Shown: positions 8,255 to 16,845 of the stretch, one piece after another
Position numbering within the stretch: the first letter of the stretch is position 1
Layout: each line of letters begins with the position of its first letter
From: Nocardiopsis flavescens
GTDB taxonomy: Bacteria; Actinomycetota; Actinomycetes; Streptosporangiales; Streptosporangiaceae
DNA length: 64,000 bases
Direction of reading: 5' to 3'
Assembly (NCBI RefSeq): GCF_900141985.1
Contig: NZ_FQZK01000023.1
Span: forward strand, 1 to 64,000
The notes under the pieces: model-generated
Told to the model about the DNA's origin: nothing
What the model saw: only the letters and a program-made list of their open reading frames with translations
The model's database searches: none
Made by a program: the position numbers and the translations under genes

Positions 8255-8812
8255 ATGCAAAATTCGCTGATGACCAAACCTCGACCGACCGACGTCGGTG
8301 TGCTCGGCTTCCGCTACCTGGGCGCCCACGAGGTGGAGGAACTCGCGGACCTGTGGGGCGCCCTCCACCAGCAGCACGCCCTGAGCGCCCCGCACCTGTC
8401 CGACATCATCAGCACCACGAGCCTCGACGAGTCCTGGCGCCGCCGCCGCTCCCAGTACCTGGAGTGGCTGGCCGACCCCGAGACGCTGGCGATCCTCGCC
8501 GAGAACGGCGACGACCCGGCCGCGTACGCGATGGTGACGCTGCGGGCGAACCCGCAGGGCACCTGGGACCGGGGCGAGCGCGTCGCGGTCGTGCAGACCT
8601 TCGCCATCGACCCGGAGTACGCGGGCACCCGCGTCGGATCCAAGCTGCTGGAGGAGATCCGCCACCAGCTGGCCGCCACCGGCATCCGCGACATCGAGTT
8701 CTCCGCCCTGGCCACGGCCTCGGAGGACATCAGCTTCCTGGAGACGGAGGGCTTCCGCCCCTTCGTGACCACGATGGTCTGCCGGGTCGACGGGTTCGGC
8801 GCCCACGACTGA
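8255..8812 (+). CDS. GNAT-family N-acetyltransferase
   Basis: About 185 residues. The GNAT acetyl-CoA region is visible as VVQTFAIDPEYAGTRVGSKLLEEI (motif A, with a GTRVGS loop replacing the usual Q/RxxGxG/A) and the motif B region SALATASEDISFLETEGFRPF. The N-terminal helical part is acidic. I start it at the ATG at 8255, preceded by gagaag; a second ATG lies five codons on. The preceding 290 bases are unusually AT-rich for this window and carry the divergent LysR promoter. Substrate unknown. Confidence 0.75.
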   Translation: MQNSLMTKPRPTDVGVLGFRYLGAHEVEELADLWGALHQQHALSAPHLSDIISTTSLDESWRRRRSQYLEWLADPETLAILAENGDDPAAYAMVTLRANPQGTWDRGERVAVVQTFAIDPEYAGTRVGSKLLEEIRHQLAATGIRDIEFSALATASEDISFLETEGFRPFVTTMVCRVDGFGAHD

Positions 8813-8832
8813 CGGGGGCGTTCCCGCGAGCA

Positions 8833-8859
8833 CGCCCCGCGCCCCCGCGGCGCGGGGCG
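8833..8859 (+). terminator. Hairpin terminator after GNAT gene
   Basis: Perfect 11-bp GC stem (CGCCCCGCGCC and its complement, 5-base loop), 21 bases after the GNAT stop. The 278 bases from here to the next start hold nothing recognisable. Confidence 0.6.
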
Positions 8860-9137
8860 CCGCCGTGTCCGGGACCGCTCGCGGCCCGGGATCACCGGGG
8901 CCGCCCCCTGACGGGCGGTACCGCCGGCGCCCGCGCCACGGGGACCGGGCCGCCGCGGCGGGAACGGCCCGGGAACGCGCCTCGGGTGCACGGGGGGACA
9001 CACGGCTCCGGGGGTCGACGTGCTCCGGTCCCTGCCCGGGGTCGTGCCCGTCCACCCGCCCTTCCCGCCGGGAGGGCGGGGCGCGCCGCGCGACACACCC
9101 CGGCACGGGAGGGCCCGGAAACGCTACGCTCGCCTGC

Positions 9138-10343
9138 GTGGCGACCTCCGACTCCAACACCTGCAACTTTCCCGGCTGCGACCGCCCGGTTCCCCGGGCC
9201 TCCTCCCCCGGCCGTCCTCCCCAGTACTGCGGCCTGCCCGAGCACACCCGGTGGCGGGCCTGGAAGGAGCGCCAGCGCCAGGCGCAGGAGTCCGAGCGCC
9301 AGGAGGCCGAGGCGCGCGCCGCCCGCGAGCCGTCCGCTCCGGCCGCACCCGGGTTCGCCTCCGCCGAGCCGGTGACGGCGGCCCGGCTGCGCGCCGACGA
9401 CCTGCTGACCCGGTTCGCGGTGCAGAGCGAACAGCTGACGGCGACGCTGCGGGCCGCCACCGAGGCGTTCGGGACGATGACGGACCCGGCGGCGGCCGAG
9501 GCACAGGTCGAGGCGGCCCGCCTGGCGGGGGCGCGGCACGCCGCAGAGGCGGACGCGGCCCGGCTGGAGGCGGAGAACCGCCGCCGCGAGGCGGAGTCGG
9601 CGCGCCGGGCGGCCGAGGAGGCGGCCGCCTCGGCGGTCGCCGCCACCGCCGAGGCGGAGCGGATGGCGGAGGAGGCGCTGGCCCGGCGCGACGGGGCCGA
9701 GTCCGCGCGGGAGGCGGCGGAGCGGGAGGCCCGCACCGCCGGGGAGGAGCGCGACGCCGCGACAGCCGAGGCCAACGCCGGGCTGGCCGCCGCGGAGCGC
9801 CGCCTGCTGCGGGCGCAGGAGGAGGCCGAGAGCGAACGCGCCGACGCCGCCCGGCGGCTCCGGAACGCGCACGCCGAGGCGGAGGGCCTGCGGGCGGAGA
9901 CCGCCGAGCACGCCCGTGAGCGCGACGAGGCGCTGGCCTCCGCCCGTGCCGAGCGGGAGCGGGCCGAGCACGCGCAGGCGCGCACCGTCCGCGCCGAGGA
10001 GGCCCTGGCCGCCGAACGCGAGCGCTCCCAGGCCGAACTCGGCCGCATCGAGCGGGCGCTGGAGGCCGAGCGCGCGGCGGCGGCGGCCGAGCGCGAGCGG
10101 TTCACCGCGGAACTGGAGCGGTCGGCGGCCGAGCGCGACCGCCTGATCGGGGAGCTGGCGGAGCAGCGGCGCTCGGCCGAGCTCACGCTGGCCGAGTCCC
10201 GCGAGGCCGCGGCGGCCCGGCTGGCCCTGGTGGAGGAGTCCCGGGACCGCGCCCTGGAGCGGGCCGAGCGGGCGGAGCGCGCCGAGGCCGAACGGGCGCG
10301 GACCCCGTCCGCCACCGCCGGGGAGCCCCCCTCCCGGAACTGA
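9138..10343 (+). CDS. Long coiled-coil protein with N-terminal Cys/His knuckle
   Basis: About 401 residues from the GTG at 9138 (VATSDSNTCNFPGCDRPVP). Residues 8-45 hold a small Cys/His cluster (CNFPGC, then QYCGLPEHTRW) that could bind zinc. From about residue 60 the sequence is an almost unbroken Ala/Glu/Arg coiled coil of over 300 residues. I have seen this combination in actinobacterial proteins annotated as hypothetical or chromosome-segregation-like; KfrA-type plasmid proteins have a similar shape but a different DNA-binding head. A structural or nucleoid-associated role is plausible, not shown. The frame is open further upstream, but that part has the composition of an intergenic region. 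Confidence 0.65.
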   Translation: MATSDSNTCNFPGCDRPVPRASSPGRPPQYCGLPEHTRWRAWKERQRQAQESERQEAEARAAREPSAPAAPGFASAEPVTAARLRADDLLTRFAVQSEQLTATLRAATEAFGTMTDPAAAEAQVEAARLAGARHAAEADAARLEAENRRREAESARRAAEEAAASAVAATAEAERMAEEALARRDGAESAREAAEREARTAGEERDAATAEANAGLAAAERRLLRAQEEAESERADAARRLRNAHAEAEGLRAETAEHARERDEALASARAERERAEHAQARTVRAEEALAAERERSQAELGRIERALEAERAAAAAERERFTAELERSAAERDRLIGELAEQRRSAELTLAESREAAAARLALVEESRDRALERAERAERAEAERARTPSATAGEPPSRN

Positions 10344-10489
10344 CGGTCCGGCACGGACCGCGGCCGGCGGAGTCCCGGCCCGGGGCGCTCCGCCGCGCCC
10401 CGGCCGCTGCCGGGACCTCCCCGGGGGGCACCCGCCCGGCGGACCGCCGCCGGGGGCATCCGGTACCGGCCCGGCGCAGGCGGGCTTCC

Positions 10490-10783
10490 CTGCCGAGGGC
10501 ACGTGCACGGGGGCCGCCACCGGGAACACGGACGCGAGAGACCCGGCACCGGGGCACCACGGCGGACACCACCGCCGGAGGCACGCACGCCGCGCACCCG
10601 GCACGGAGAACACGTACACGGGTGCCACCGCCGCAAGCACCGACACCGCCGGCCCGGGAACCACGAAGACACACGAGGCCGGACGCCACCGCCAGGAGCA
10701 CGGACACCACCGCCGACGGCACCCGGGCCGCGCAGCCGGCACGGGGTCGCCTACGCGAGCGCCCCCGCCGAGAACACCGACGC
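10490..10783 (-). repeat. Five degenerate tandem repeats of about 55-76 bp in a non-coding gap
   Basis: Read on the minus strand, five copies of a related unit start at about 10783, 10707, 10646, 10590 and 10535. Each begins with a variant of G(C/T)GT(C/G)(C/G)GTG and continues with a ggcggtggc-like core (for example gtgtccgtgctcctggcgg, gtgtcggtgcttgcggcgg, gcgtccgtgttcccggtgg). Spacings are 76, 61, 56 and 55 bases. The copies fall in different reading frames, so they are not a protein repeat in one intact frame. They sit in the 694-base gap between the coiled-coil gene and the FUSC gene, in which I see no gene. Confidence 0.6.
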
Positions 10784-11024
10784 GGCCTGCCCGGTAAGGG
10801 GACACCGCGCCGGCCGGAACCGCCCCCGGTGGCCGAAGACACCCGGTGCCGTGCGGGCGGTCACCACGGCGGCGTCGGGGCAGATCAGGGATGCCGCGGA
10901 GCGGAGTGGCGGCGTGCGGGGCGGCGTGCGCCGGGGCAGGGTGGCCCAGGACACCGGCGCGACGCCGAACCCGTCCCCGGCGGTAACGCGTCCTCTGGGT
11001 CATGAGTACCGATTCGTCCCGGTC

Positions 11025-11037
11025 TAGGATGGGGCAC
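11025..11037 (+). promoter_or_regulatory. Leaderless promoter -10 box of the FUSC-type gene
   Basis: TAGGAT (11025-11030) lies seven bases upstream of a GTG at 11038, as expected for a leaderless transcript starting at the first codon. This decides the start chosen for the membrane protein over the ATGs at 11002 and 11029. Confidence 0.5.
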
Positions 11038-13152
11038 GTGCGAGATCTGGGAACCACGGGCGATACCGGACCCCTCGACGTGGGCGACCCTTCGCACCCG
11101 GGAGCCCGGCGCGTCGCCGTCGGCGAGCGCCCCCGGCCGCGGGTGGACCTGCGCGCCGTCTTCGGGCTGGAATCGGGTGCCTGGGCCTGGACCACCGCCA
11201 CGCAGGCCGCCATCGCCATGACCGTCTCCTTCGCGCTCGCCGCGTGGCTGTTCGGCGCGCAGATCGCGACCCTGGCGGCCATGGGCTCCATGACCGTCCT
11301 GTACGAGAAGAAGACCCCCTACGCCTACCGCGCCGCCGCCCTGGCCCTGGTGGGGGTGGGGTTCGTGATCAGCGTCTCCCTGGGCTCGCTGGCCTCGGCG
11401 CTGTCGCCGTGGGCCGCCGTGTTCTCCATCGGGCTGACCGCCGGGCTGGCCACCCTCGTCTGCGCCGCCTGGCGGGTGGACAAGCCCGGGCCCATGTTCT
11501 TCGTGCTGGTGGGCGCGATCTCCACCATCGTGCCCGGCGGCCTGGCCGACGTCCCCCTGCACGCGGCCATCGCCGCGTTCGGCGCGGCGATCGGCTGGGC
11601 GGTGTCCATGTCGGGCGTCTTCGTCCGCGCGCGCCAGCCCGAGCGCCAGGCCGTGGCCGGGGCGTACCGCAAGCTCGCGATGCTGCTGCGGGCGGTGGGC
11701 ACCCCCGAGCTGGACCACGCCCAGCACGACGCCTCGGTGGCGGTCGCCGACGCCTGGCGGCTGGTGCTGCTGGCCCAGACCCGCGGCTACCGCACCAGTG
11801 ACGAGGCTGCCCGGCTGCGCTCCCTGCTGCGCTGGGTCTCCGACATCCACCTGTCCGCCACGCAGGTCTGCATGGCCCGGCCCGCACGGCTGCCGTCCGA
11901 GGCCGCCGACTTCGCCGAGCGGATGGCGGTCGCGGTGTCCGCCCCGGAGAAGGCCCCCGACCCCGCCGACCTGGACGGGCTGCGGCGGGGTATGCGCCCC
12001 CGCTCCCTGGAGGCGCGCCTGTACGGCCTGATGGCGCGCGCCTCCACCACCGCGCGGCGCGGCGCGTCCGGGCCCGAGGACGACGACGAGCGCTCCCGGA
12101 ACCTGCACGACGAGCGCTACCCCGCGCTGTGGGGCGCCCTGCGCTCCAGCGTCAGCGCGGACTCACTGATCCGGCCCACCGCCCTGCGCATGTGGATCAC
12201 GGTGACGGCGGCGGGCGCGCTGGCCCTGGCGGTGGGGCTGGAGAACTCCTACTGGGTGGGCATCACGACCACGGCCGTCCTCCAGGGCGGCAACGTGGTG
12301 CTGACGCTCAACCGGTCGGTGCAGCGGTCGCTGGGCACCCTGATCGGCGTGGTCGTGGGCGCCCTCCTCATCGCCGCCCACCCGCCGCTGGCCGGGGTCG
12401 TCCTGCTCGCGGGACTGTTCCAGGGCGCCGCGCAGCTGGTGATCGGCCGCAACTTCTTCTACGCCTCGGTGCTGCTCACCCCGATGGCGCTGCTGCTGTC
12501 GTACACGGCGGCGCCGCACCCCATCACCGAGCTGGCCGAGACCCGCATCATCGACACCGTGGTGGGATCGCTGGTGGGCCTGGCCGGGGCGACGCTGCTG
12601 TGGCGGGGCGCCTCCGCGACGCGGCTGCCGCAGTCCATCGTCCGGGTGCTGGAGGAGGCCCGCCGCTGCATGGCGGCGGTGCTGGACCAGGACACCGCGA
12701 TCGACGCCCGGCTGCGCTACGAGCTGCGGCGGGACATGCGGGCCGCGCTGGTGAGCCTGCGAGGGGTCTACGAGAGCGCCATCGGCGACGTGCCGCGCGC
12801 CGCCTCCACCCGGCCGCTGTGGCCGGTGGTGGTGGCCACCCAGCGGACCGGGTACCTGGCGCTGTCGGCGCTGGCCGTGGAGCATCCCGAGCCGGTGGGG
12901 ACGATCACCCTCCAGCGCGTGGACCTGGCGTTCCGGGAGCTGATCTCCGCGATGGAGGAGCGGCGCACCCCGCGGCTGGGCGCGCTGCCCCGGCTGCCCG
13001 CCCACCCGCGGATCAACATGGAGCTGCGCGCCCTGTCCACCGCCATGGCGGGCGCGGTCGCCCAGGACGAGCGGACGGCCCTGCTGGAGGCCCAGAAGCG
13101 GGCCGAGCTGGAGCGGCGCCGCGCCCAGGGGGACGTCGACGCCGACCTGTGA
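11038..13152 (+). CDS. FUSC-family (YccS/fusaric-acid-resistance-like) membrane protein
   Basis: About 704 residues. Two blocks of transmembrane helices (about residues 45-190 and 375-520) are separated by a soluble helical region, the layout of FUSC/YccS-type proteins. The second block contains the FUSC core (YWVGITTTAVLQGG, then LNRSVQRSLGTLIGVVVGA). The cytoplasmic C-terminal region (about 520-704) is helical and charged. Family members are proposed to act in efflux of aromatic acids or in envelope homeostasis; the actinobacterial versions are mostly uncharacterised. It stands alone, with a non-coding repeat block upstream and a convergent hydrolase gene downstream. Confidence 0.75.
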   Translation: MRDLGTTGDTGPLDVGDPSHPGARRVAVGERPRPRVDLRAVFGLESGAWAWTTATQAAIAMTVSFALAAWLFGAQIATLAAMGSMTVLYEKKTPYAYRAAALALVGVGFVISVSLGSLASALSPWAAVFSIGLTAGLATLVCAAWRVDKPGPMFFVLVGAISTIVPGGLADVPLHAAIAAFGAAIGWAVSMSGVFVRARQPERQAVAGAYRKLAMLLRAVGTPELDHAQHDASVAVADAWRLVLLAQTRGYRTSDEAARLRSLLRWVSDIHLSATQVCMARPARLPSEAADFAERMAVAVSAPEKAPDPADLDGLRRGMRPRSLEARLYGLMARASTTARRGASGPEDDDERSRNLHDERYPALWGALRSSVSADSLIRPTALRMWITVTAAGALALAVGLENSYWVGITTTAVLQGGNVVLTLNRSVQRSLGTLIGVVVGALLIAAHPPLAGVVLLAGLFQGAAQLVIGRNFFYASVLLTPMALLLSYTAAPHPITELAETRIIDTVVGSLVGLAGATLLWRGASATRLPQSIVRVLEEARRCMAAVLDQDTAIDARLRYELRRDMRAALVSLRGVYESAIGDVPRAASTRPLWPVVVATQRTGYLALSALAVEHPEPVGTITLQRVDLAFRELISAMEERRTPRLGALPRLPAHPRINMELRALSTAMAGAVAQDERTALLEAQKRAELERRRAQGDVDADL

Positions 13153-13208
13153 ACCGCCCCGGGCTGGCCGTCCGGTCTCGAAGGCGTCGCGCCCGCGCCC
13201 GCAGTTCC

Positions 13209-13853
13209 TCAGTCGACCAGCGCGAACGCCCGCACGGGGAAGGCCGCCAGCCCGCGCACCTTGGCGGGGACGGCGAAGAACCGGAAGCCCTCGGCGGGCA
13301 GCTCGTCCAGCAGGCACAGGTGGGAGACCACGGGGACGCCGGCGGCCAGCAGGACCGCCAGGGCCGGCCTGGCCCCCTCCGCGGCCGGGGAGGTGTCGTC
13401 GACGGCCACCGAGTCGGTGCCGACCAGGACGGCCCCGGCCTCGACGAGGGCCTTGGCCGCCGCCTCGGTCAGGTGGGGGTGGTCGTGGTCGCCGTAGGCG
13501 TCGGTGCGCCAGCGGCGGTCCCAGCCGGTGCGCAGCAGGACGGCCCTGCCCCGCAGGTCCAGTCCCGAGAACGCCTCCGGGCCGATCCGTCGGGGGCCAG
13601 CGGCGTCCACGACGGTTCCGGGCAGGTCGGCCACCCTGTCCAGGTCGAGGTCGGCGAGGTCGGCGCCGTCGCGGTAGCGGTGGGCGGGCATCTCCAGGTA
13701 GGTGCCGGTGGCACCGGCCATGGTGACCCGACCGCCGTCGCCGTGCCCGGAGCCGCGGTCGGCCGCCGCCTCGGTGATGTCCGGCTGCGGGAGACCGGGG
13801 CGGGTGGTCATCCCGTCGGTGATCTGGTGGCTGACGTCGACCGGTTTGGACAT
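13209..13853 (-). CDS. Cyclase-family metal-dependent hydrolase (kynurenine-formamidase-like)
   Basis: 214 residues, typical of the cyclase/formamidase family (KynB-like). The N-terminus VDVSHQITDGMTTRPGLPQ and the metal-site region GATGTYLEMPAHRY correspond to the family's GTHxDxPxH motif, although the first His is Tyr and Asp is Glu here. RAVLLRTGW and LTEAAAKALVEAGAVLVGTDS are also typical. The altered metal-site residues mean activity or metal choice may differ from KynB. No tryptophan-degradation genes are adjacent. It is divergent from the acyltransferase gene, with about 270 bases between them. Confidence 0.75.
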   Translation of the reverse strand: MSKPVDVSHQITDGMTTRPGLPQPDITEAAADRGSGHGDGGRVTMAGATGTYLEMPAHRYRDGADLADLDLDRVADLPGTVVDAAGPRRIGPEAFSGLDLRGRAVLLRTGWDRRWRTDAYGDHDHPHLTEAAAKALVEAGAVLVGTDSVAVDDTSPAAEGARPALAVLLAAGVPVVSHLCLLDELPAEGFRFFAVPAKVRGLAAFPVRAFALVD

Positions 13854-14124
13854 GGCTTGCTGTCTCCTCGCTTCACGGGCGCGTCCGGTGCTCGACCCCC
13901 GACCTGCGCCAGAGGTCTAGACCATGAGCCTAGCGTGTGTGACCCAGGCCACCGCAGGGCCGATCCGCGGTGGGGCCCCGGGCCGCGGGAGCCGGTACGG
14001 CGGCCTCGGCCCGACGGTCCGCTCCGCGGGCCCGATAAGGTCATGGCACGCACCCGACGGCGGTTCCGTGGAGATCCCCCCGCCATCGCGGCTTTCGCAT
14101 CACGCAGGGAGAAGGGTCCACTTC

Positions 14125-14823
14125 ATGGTGTCACTGTACGGAGCGGCCAAGACCGTCGTCGCGCCCGCGACCCGCATGGTGTGGCCCGTGAAGGCCGAGG
14201 GCGCCCACCACGTCCCGCGCACCGGCGGGCTGATCCTGGCCGCCAACCACCTGGCGCTCATCGACCCCCTGTTCATCGGCGTCGCCTGCCCGCGGCCGGT
14301 GCGGTTCATCGCCAAGCAGGAGCTGTTCGACGAGGGCACCCTGGCGCGCCGGACGTTCACGCGGGTCCTGCGCGGACTGGGCCAGCTGTCGGTGGACCGC
14401 CGCCCGGGCCAGAGCGCCCAGGAGGCCATGGACAACAGCCTGGGCGTGCTGGAGCGCGGCGAGGTCTTCGGGATCTTCCCCGAGGGCACGCGCTCCCCCG
14501 ACGGCCGCCTGTACAAGGGCCAGACCGGACTGGCCTGGCTGGCGCTGACGACCGGCGTCCCGGTGGTGCCGGTGGCACTGGCCGGGACCGAGCGGATCCT
14601 GCCGCCGGGCCGCAGGGTCCCGTCGTTCAACCGGGTGGGCGTGCGCTTCGGCGAGCCGGTGGACCTGTCCCCGTGGAAGGGGCGGGCGGACAGGGCGCGG
14701 CCCCGCAGAGAGGCCACCGACGCCATCATGGAGGCGATCGCCAAGCTGTCCGGCCAGGAGCGGATCGCCCGCTACGCTTCCTCCGTCAAGGCGGAGCTGG
14801 AACAGGGCGGCCCCCGCGCGTGA
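14125..14823 (+). CDS. 1-acylglycerol-3-phosphate acyltransferase-like protein (PlsC family)
   Basis: 232 residues. Both PlsC catalytic motifs are present: NHLALIDP (the HX4D catalytic pair) and FPEGTRS (phosphate binding), plus the third motif VPVVPVALAGTERI. Members acylate lysophosphatidate or related lipids at the membrane. The ATG at 14125 follows a purine-rich ribosome site (agggagaaggg); a GTG directly after it is an alternative. It is followed by the iron-box-controlled fprA but separated by 285 bases with their own operators, so they are probably independent units. Confidence 0.85.
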   Translation: MVSLYGAAKTVVAPATRMVWPVKAEGAHHVPRTGGLILAANHLALIDPLFIGVACPRPVRFIAKQELFDEGTLARRTFTRVLRGLGQLSVDRRPGQSAQEAMDNSLGVLERGEVFGIFPEGTRSPDGRLYKGQTGLAWLALTTGVPVVPVALAGTERILPPGRRVPSFNRVGVRFGEPVDLSPWKGRADRARPRREATDAIMEAIAKLSGQERIARYASSVKAELEQGGPRA

Positions 14824-15000
14824 CTTTCGCCACAGTGTCCACGGGGCTGATTCGGCCTTGATGGAGCGTTGACCCCTGATTGAGGGGAGCGGAGAGCGGC
14901 CCCCGGGCACGCCGCGACCCCCGCCCCAGCTGGGATGCCGGGATCACCCGGCCGCCGAAGGGCCGGCCCGGACGGATCCGCATCCCGGGGACGAGGGCAA

Positions 15001-15043
15001 AATTCCCCACCAGTATAGTGGGAATTACCGGTGCCGACACCGG
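15001..15043. promoter_or_regulatory. Two adjacent inverted repeats upstream of fprA
   Basis: First, a near-perfect inverted repeat (aattccccac ... gtgggaatt, 15001-15026, one extra C in the left arm) around an AT-rich centre cagtata. Directly next to it is a perfect 6-bp-arm repeat (ccggtg-ccga-caccgg, 15028-15043). Both lie just upstream of the iron box. They could be operators for an additional regulator of fprA or a folded leader. Confidence 0.5.
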
Positions 15044-15048
15044 ATAGA

Positions 15049-15067
15049 TTAGGCAAGCCTTACCTTT
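15049..15067 (+). promoter_or_regulatory. Iron box (IdeR/DmdR type) of fprA
   Basis: The sequence ttaggcaagccttaccttt matches the actinobacterial iron-box consensus TTAGGTTAGGCTAACCTAA, particularly in its left half, 42 bases upstream of the fprA start. Iron-loaded IdeR/DmdR1 would repress here. Two closer matches occur in the siderophore locus of this window. Confidence 0.7.
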
Positions 15068-15108
15068 CGATGGCGTCCGACCCTGGCGCGAAGACTTGGA
15101 GCTGTGCG

Positions 15109-16473
15109 ATGACGCGACCCCTGCGAGTGGGAATCGTCGGTGCCGGTCCGGCGGGAATCTACGCCGCCGACCTGCTCACCAAGGACGAGACCCTGTCCGC
15201 GTGCGGCACGTCCGTCAGCATCGACATCCTCGACAAGCTGCCCTCCCCCTACGGCCTGGTCCGCTACGGCGTCGCCCCGGACCACCCCCGGATCAAGCAG
15301 ATCCAGGGGGCCCTGCACAAGATCCTCGACAAGCCCGAGATCACCTTCTACGGCAACGTCGAGTACGGCCGGGACCTCAAGCTGGAGGACCTGCGCCGGC
15401 ACTACGACGCGGTCGTCTTCTCCACCGGCAGCGACCGCGACCGGCCCCTGGACATCCCCGGCATCGACCTGCCGGGCAGCCACGGCGCCGCCGACTTCGT
15501 CTTCTGGTACGACTCCCACCCCGACGTCTCGCCGTCCTGGCACGTCGAGGGCACCAGCGTCGCCGTGATCGGCGCGGGCAACGTCGCCGTCGACGTGGCC
15601 CGCATCCTGGCCAAGAGCGCCGAGGACCTGCTGGAGACCGACATCACCGACAACGTGTACGAGGGCCTGCGCGCCAAGCAGATCACCGACGTGCACGTCT
15701 TCGCCCGCCGCGGCATCGCCCAGTGCAAGGCCACCCCGATGGAGCTGCGCGAGCTGGACAAGCAGCCCGGGGTCGAGGTGATCGTGTACCCCGAGGACTT
15801 CGAGATGGACGAGGGCAGCCTCCGGGCCTGCGACGACTCCAACCAGACCAAGACCAACGTCAAGGTGCTCCAGAACTGGGCGCTGCGCGACCCGCGCGGC
15901 GACGCGGTCCGCCTGCACCTGCACTTCCTGCACTCCCCGGTGGCGGTGCTCGGCGAGGACCGGGTCACGGGCTTCCGTACCGAGCGCATGGAGCTCACCG
16001 GCGACGGCGGGGTCAAGGGCACCGGCGAGTACGTCGACCACGAGGTCCAGGCCGTGTACCGGGCCATCGGCTACCTGGGCTCGCCCCTGGCCGACCTGCC
16101 CTTCGACGAGGAGCGCGGTGTCGTTCCCAACCGCGAGGGCCGGGTGCTGGACCTGGACGAGAACCACATCCCCGGCGTCTACGCCACCGGCTGGATCAAG
16201 CGCGGCCCGGTCGGCTTGATCGGCCACACCAAGGGCGACGCCCTGGAGACCGTCGCCAACCTGGTCTCCGACCGCGAGTCGTTCACCCCGGCCGCCGAGC
16301 CGGACCCGGTCGCGTTCCGGGCCCTGCTGGAGGAGCGCGGCGTGGAGTACACGACCTGGGAGGGCTGGAAGCGGATCGAGGCCCGCGAGGAGGAGCTGGG
16401 CGAGGCCCGCGGCCGCAAGCGCCTCAAGCTGCTCAGCCGCGAGGAACAGACCACGGTCGCGCGCCAGGGCTGA
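15109..16473 (+). CDS. fprA: Ferredoxin/adrenodoxin-type NADP+ reductase
   Basis: 454 residues, matching the length of mycobacterial FprA and adrenodoxin reductase. FAD site VGIVGAGPAGIYAADLL at the N-terminus; NADP site SVAVIGAGNVAVDVARIL around residue 150; C-terminal signature GWIKRGPVGLIGHTKGDA. It transfers electrons between NADPH and ferredoxins/flavodoxins. The start at 15109 leaves a ttggag ribosome site upstream; the longer frame would run back through the iron box. Regulation by iron is indicated by the box at 15049, so it may supply electrons under iron limitation, for example to ferric-siderophore reduction or a flavodoxin; the partner is not in the window. Confidence 0.92.
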   Translation: MTRPLRVGIVGAGPAGIYAADLLTKDETLSACGTSVSIDILDKLPSPYGLVRYGVAPDHPRIKQIQGALHKILDKPEITFYGNVEYGRDLKLEDLRRHYDAVVFSTGSDRDRPLDIPGIDLPGSHGAADFVFWYDSHPDVSPSWHVEGTSVAVIGAGNVAVDVARILAKSAEDLLETDITDNVYEGLRAKQITDVHVFARRGIAQCKATPMELRELDKQPGVEVIVYPEDFEMDEGSLRACDDSNQTKTNVKVLQNWALRDPRGDAVRLHLHFLHSPVAVLGEDRVTGFRTERMELTGDGGVKGTGEYVDHEVQAVYRAIGYLGSPLADLPFDEERGVVPNREGRVLDLDENHIPGVYATGWIKRGPVGLIGHTKGDALETVANLVSDRESFTPAAEPDPVAFRALLEERGVEYTTWEGWKRIEAREEELGEARGRKRLKLLSREEQTTVARQG

Positions 16474-16491
16474 CCCAGCGCGCACGTCCCC

Positions 16492-16523
16492 GGCCGGCCC
16501 CGCGCCCCTCTGCGGGGCCGGCC
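16492..16523 (+). terminator. Hairpin terminator after fprA
   Basis: Perfect 12-bp stem (GGCCGGCCCCGC and its complement, 8-base loop) followed by ccctttc, 19 bases after the fprA stop. Confidence 0.75.
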
Positions 16524-16620
16524 CCCTTTCCCCCCGGAAAGGCGCTCCCCACCGTGAGATTGCACATGCGACTCACCTCGGGAACATGGAACAACGGCCC
16601 GGTTCCATGGGTTAGAGTCA

Positions 16621-16810
16621 CTGTTGGTCGGTGTGGTAGCAAGTGTCCCCCGGGCCTCAACTATTGCCTTCGCGGAATACCGCGTACGGCCCCCGACAGG
16701 GGTGACCGTGCGGTCAGGAGCCCCGTTGTGCCCCGCGCCGAGAGGCGACCGCCATGCCGACCGTCATCCTCGTGCCCCGCTCCCACTGAAGTGGGGGCGG
16801 GGCATCTTGG
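16621..16810 (+). ncRNA. Putative structured RNA or IS200/IS605-end relic upstream of the PBP gene
   Basis: About 190 bases before the penicillin-binding-protein start do not look coding although one frame is open. They contain a small hairpin (CGCGG-AATA-CCGCG, 16671-16684) and end in a perfect 14-bp stem (16773-16786 with 16791-16804, one G-T pair, TGAA loop) built from TGCCCCGCTCCCAC and its complement. From memory of actinobacterial genomes, this kind of terminal stem with an adjoining cggtcaggagcccc segment recurs near IS200/IS605-type (TnpB) elements. I cannot check that. Alternatives are a transcription attenuator for the PBP gene or a terminated small RNA. Confidence 0.35.
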
Positions 16811-16845
16811 TATTCTCCCCGAAAAACGACGAAGGACGGTCAGGC

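Noticed and set aside
8219..10672. 817-codon minus-strand frame across GNAT and coiled-coil genes
   Set aside because: Ser/Ala/Arg-rich antisense of a coiled coil; spans several real genes.
12129..14861. Very long plus-strand open frame (910 codons)
   Set aside because: It runs across the FUSC gene in another frame and then antisense to the cyclase gene, with Ala/Gly/Arg/Pro shadow composition and no motif.
15049..16485. Long minus-strand open frame opposite fprA
   Set aside because: Val/Ala/Gly/Asp-rich antisense shadow of a clearly real gene; common in DNA with high GC at third positions.
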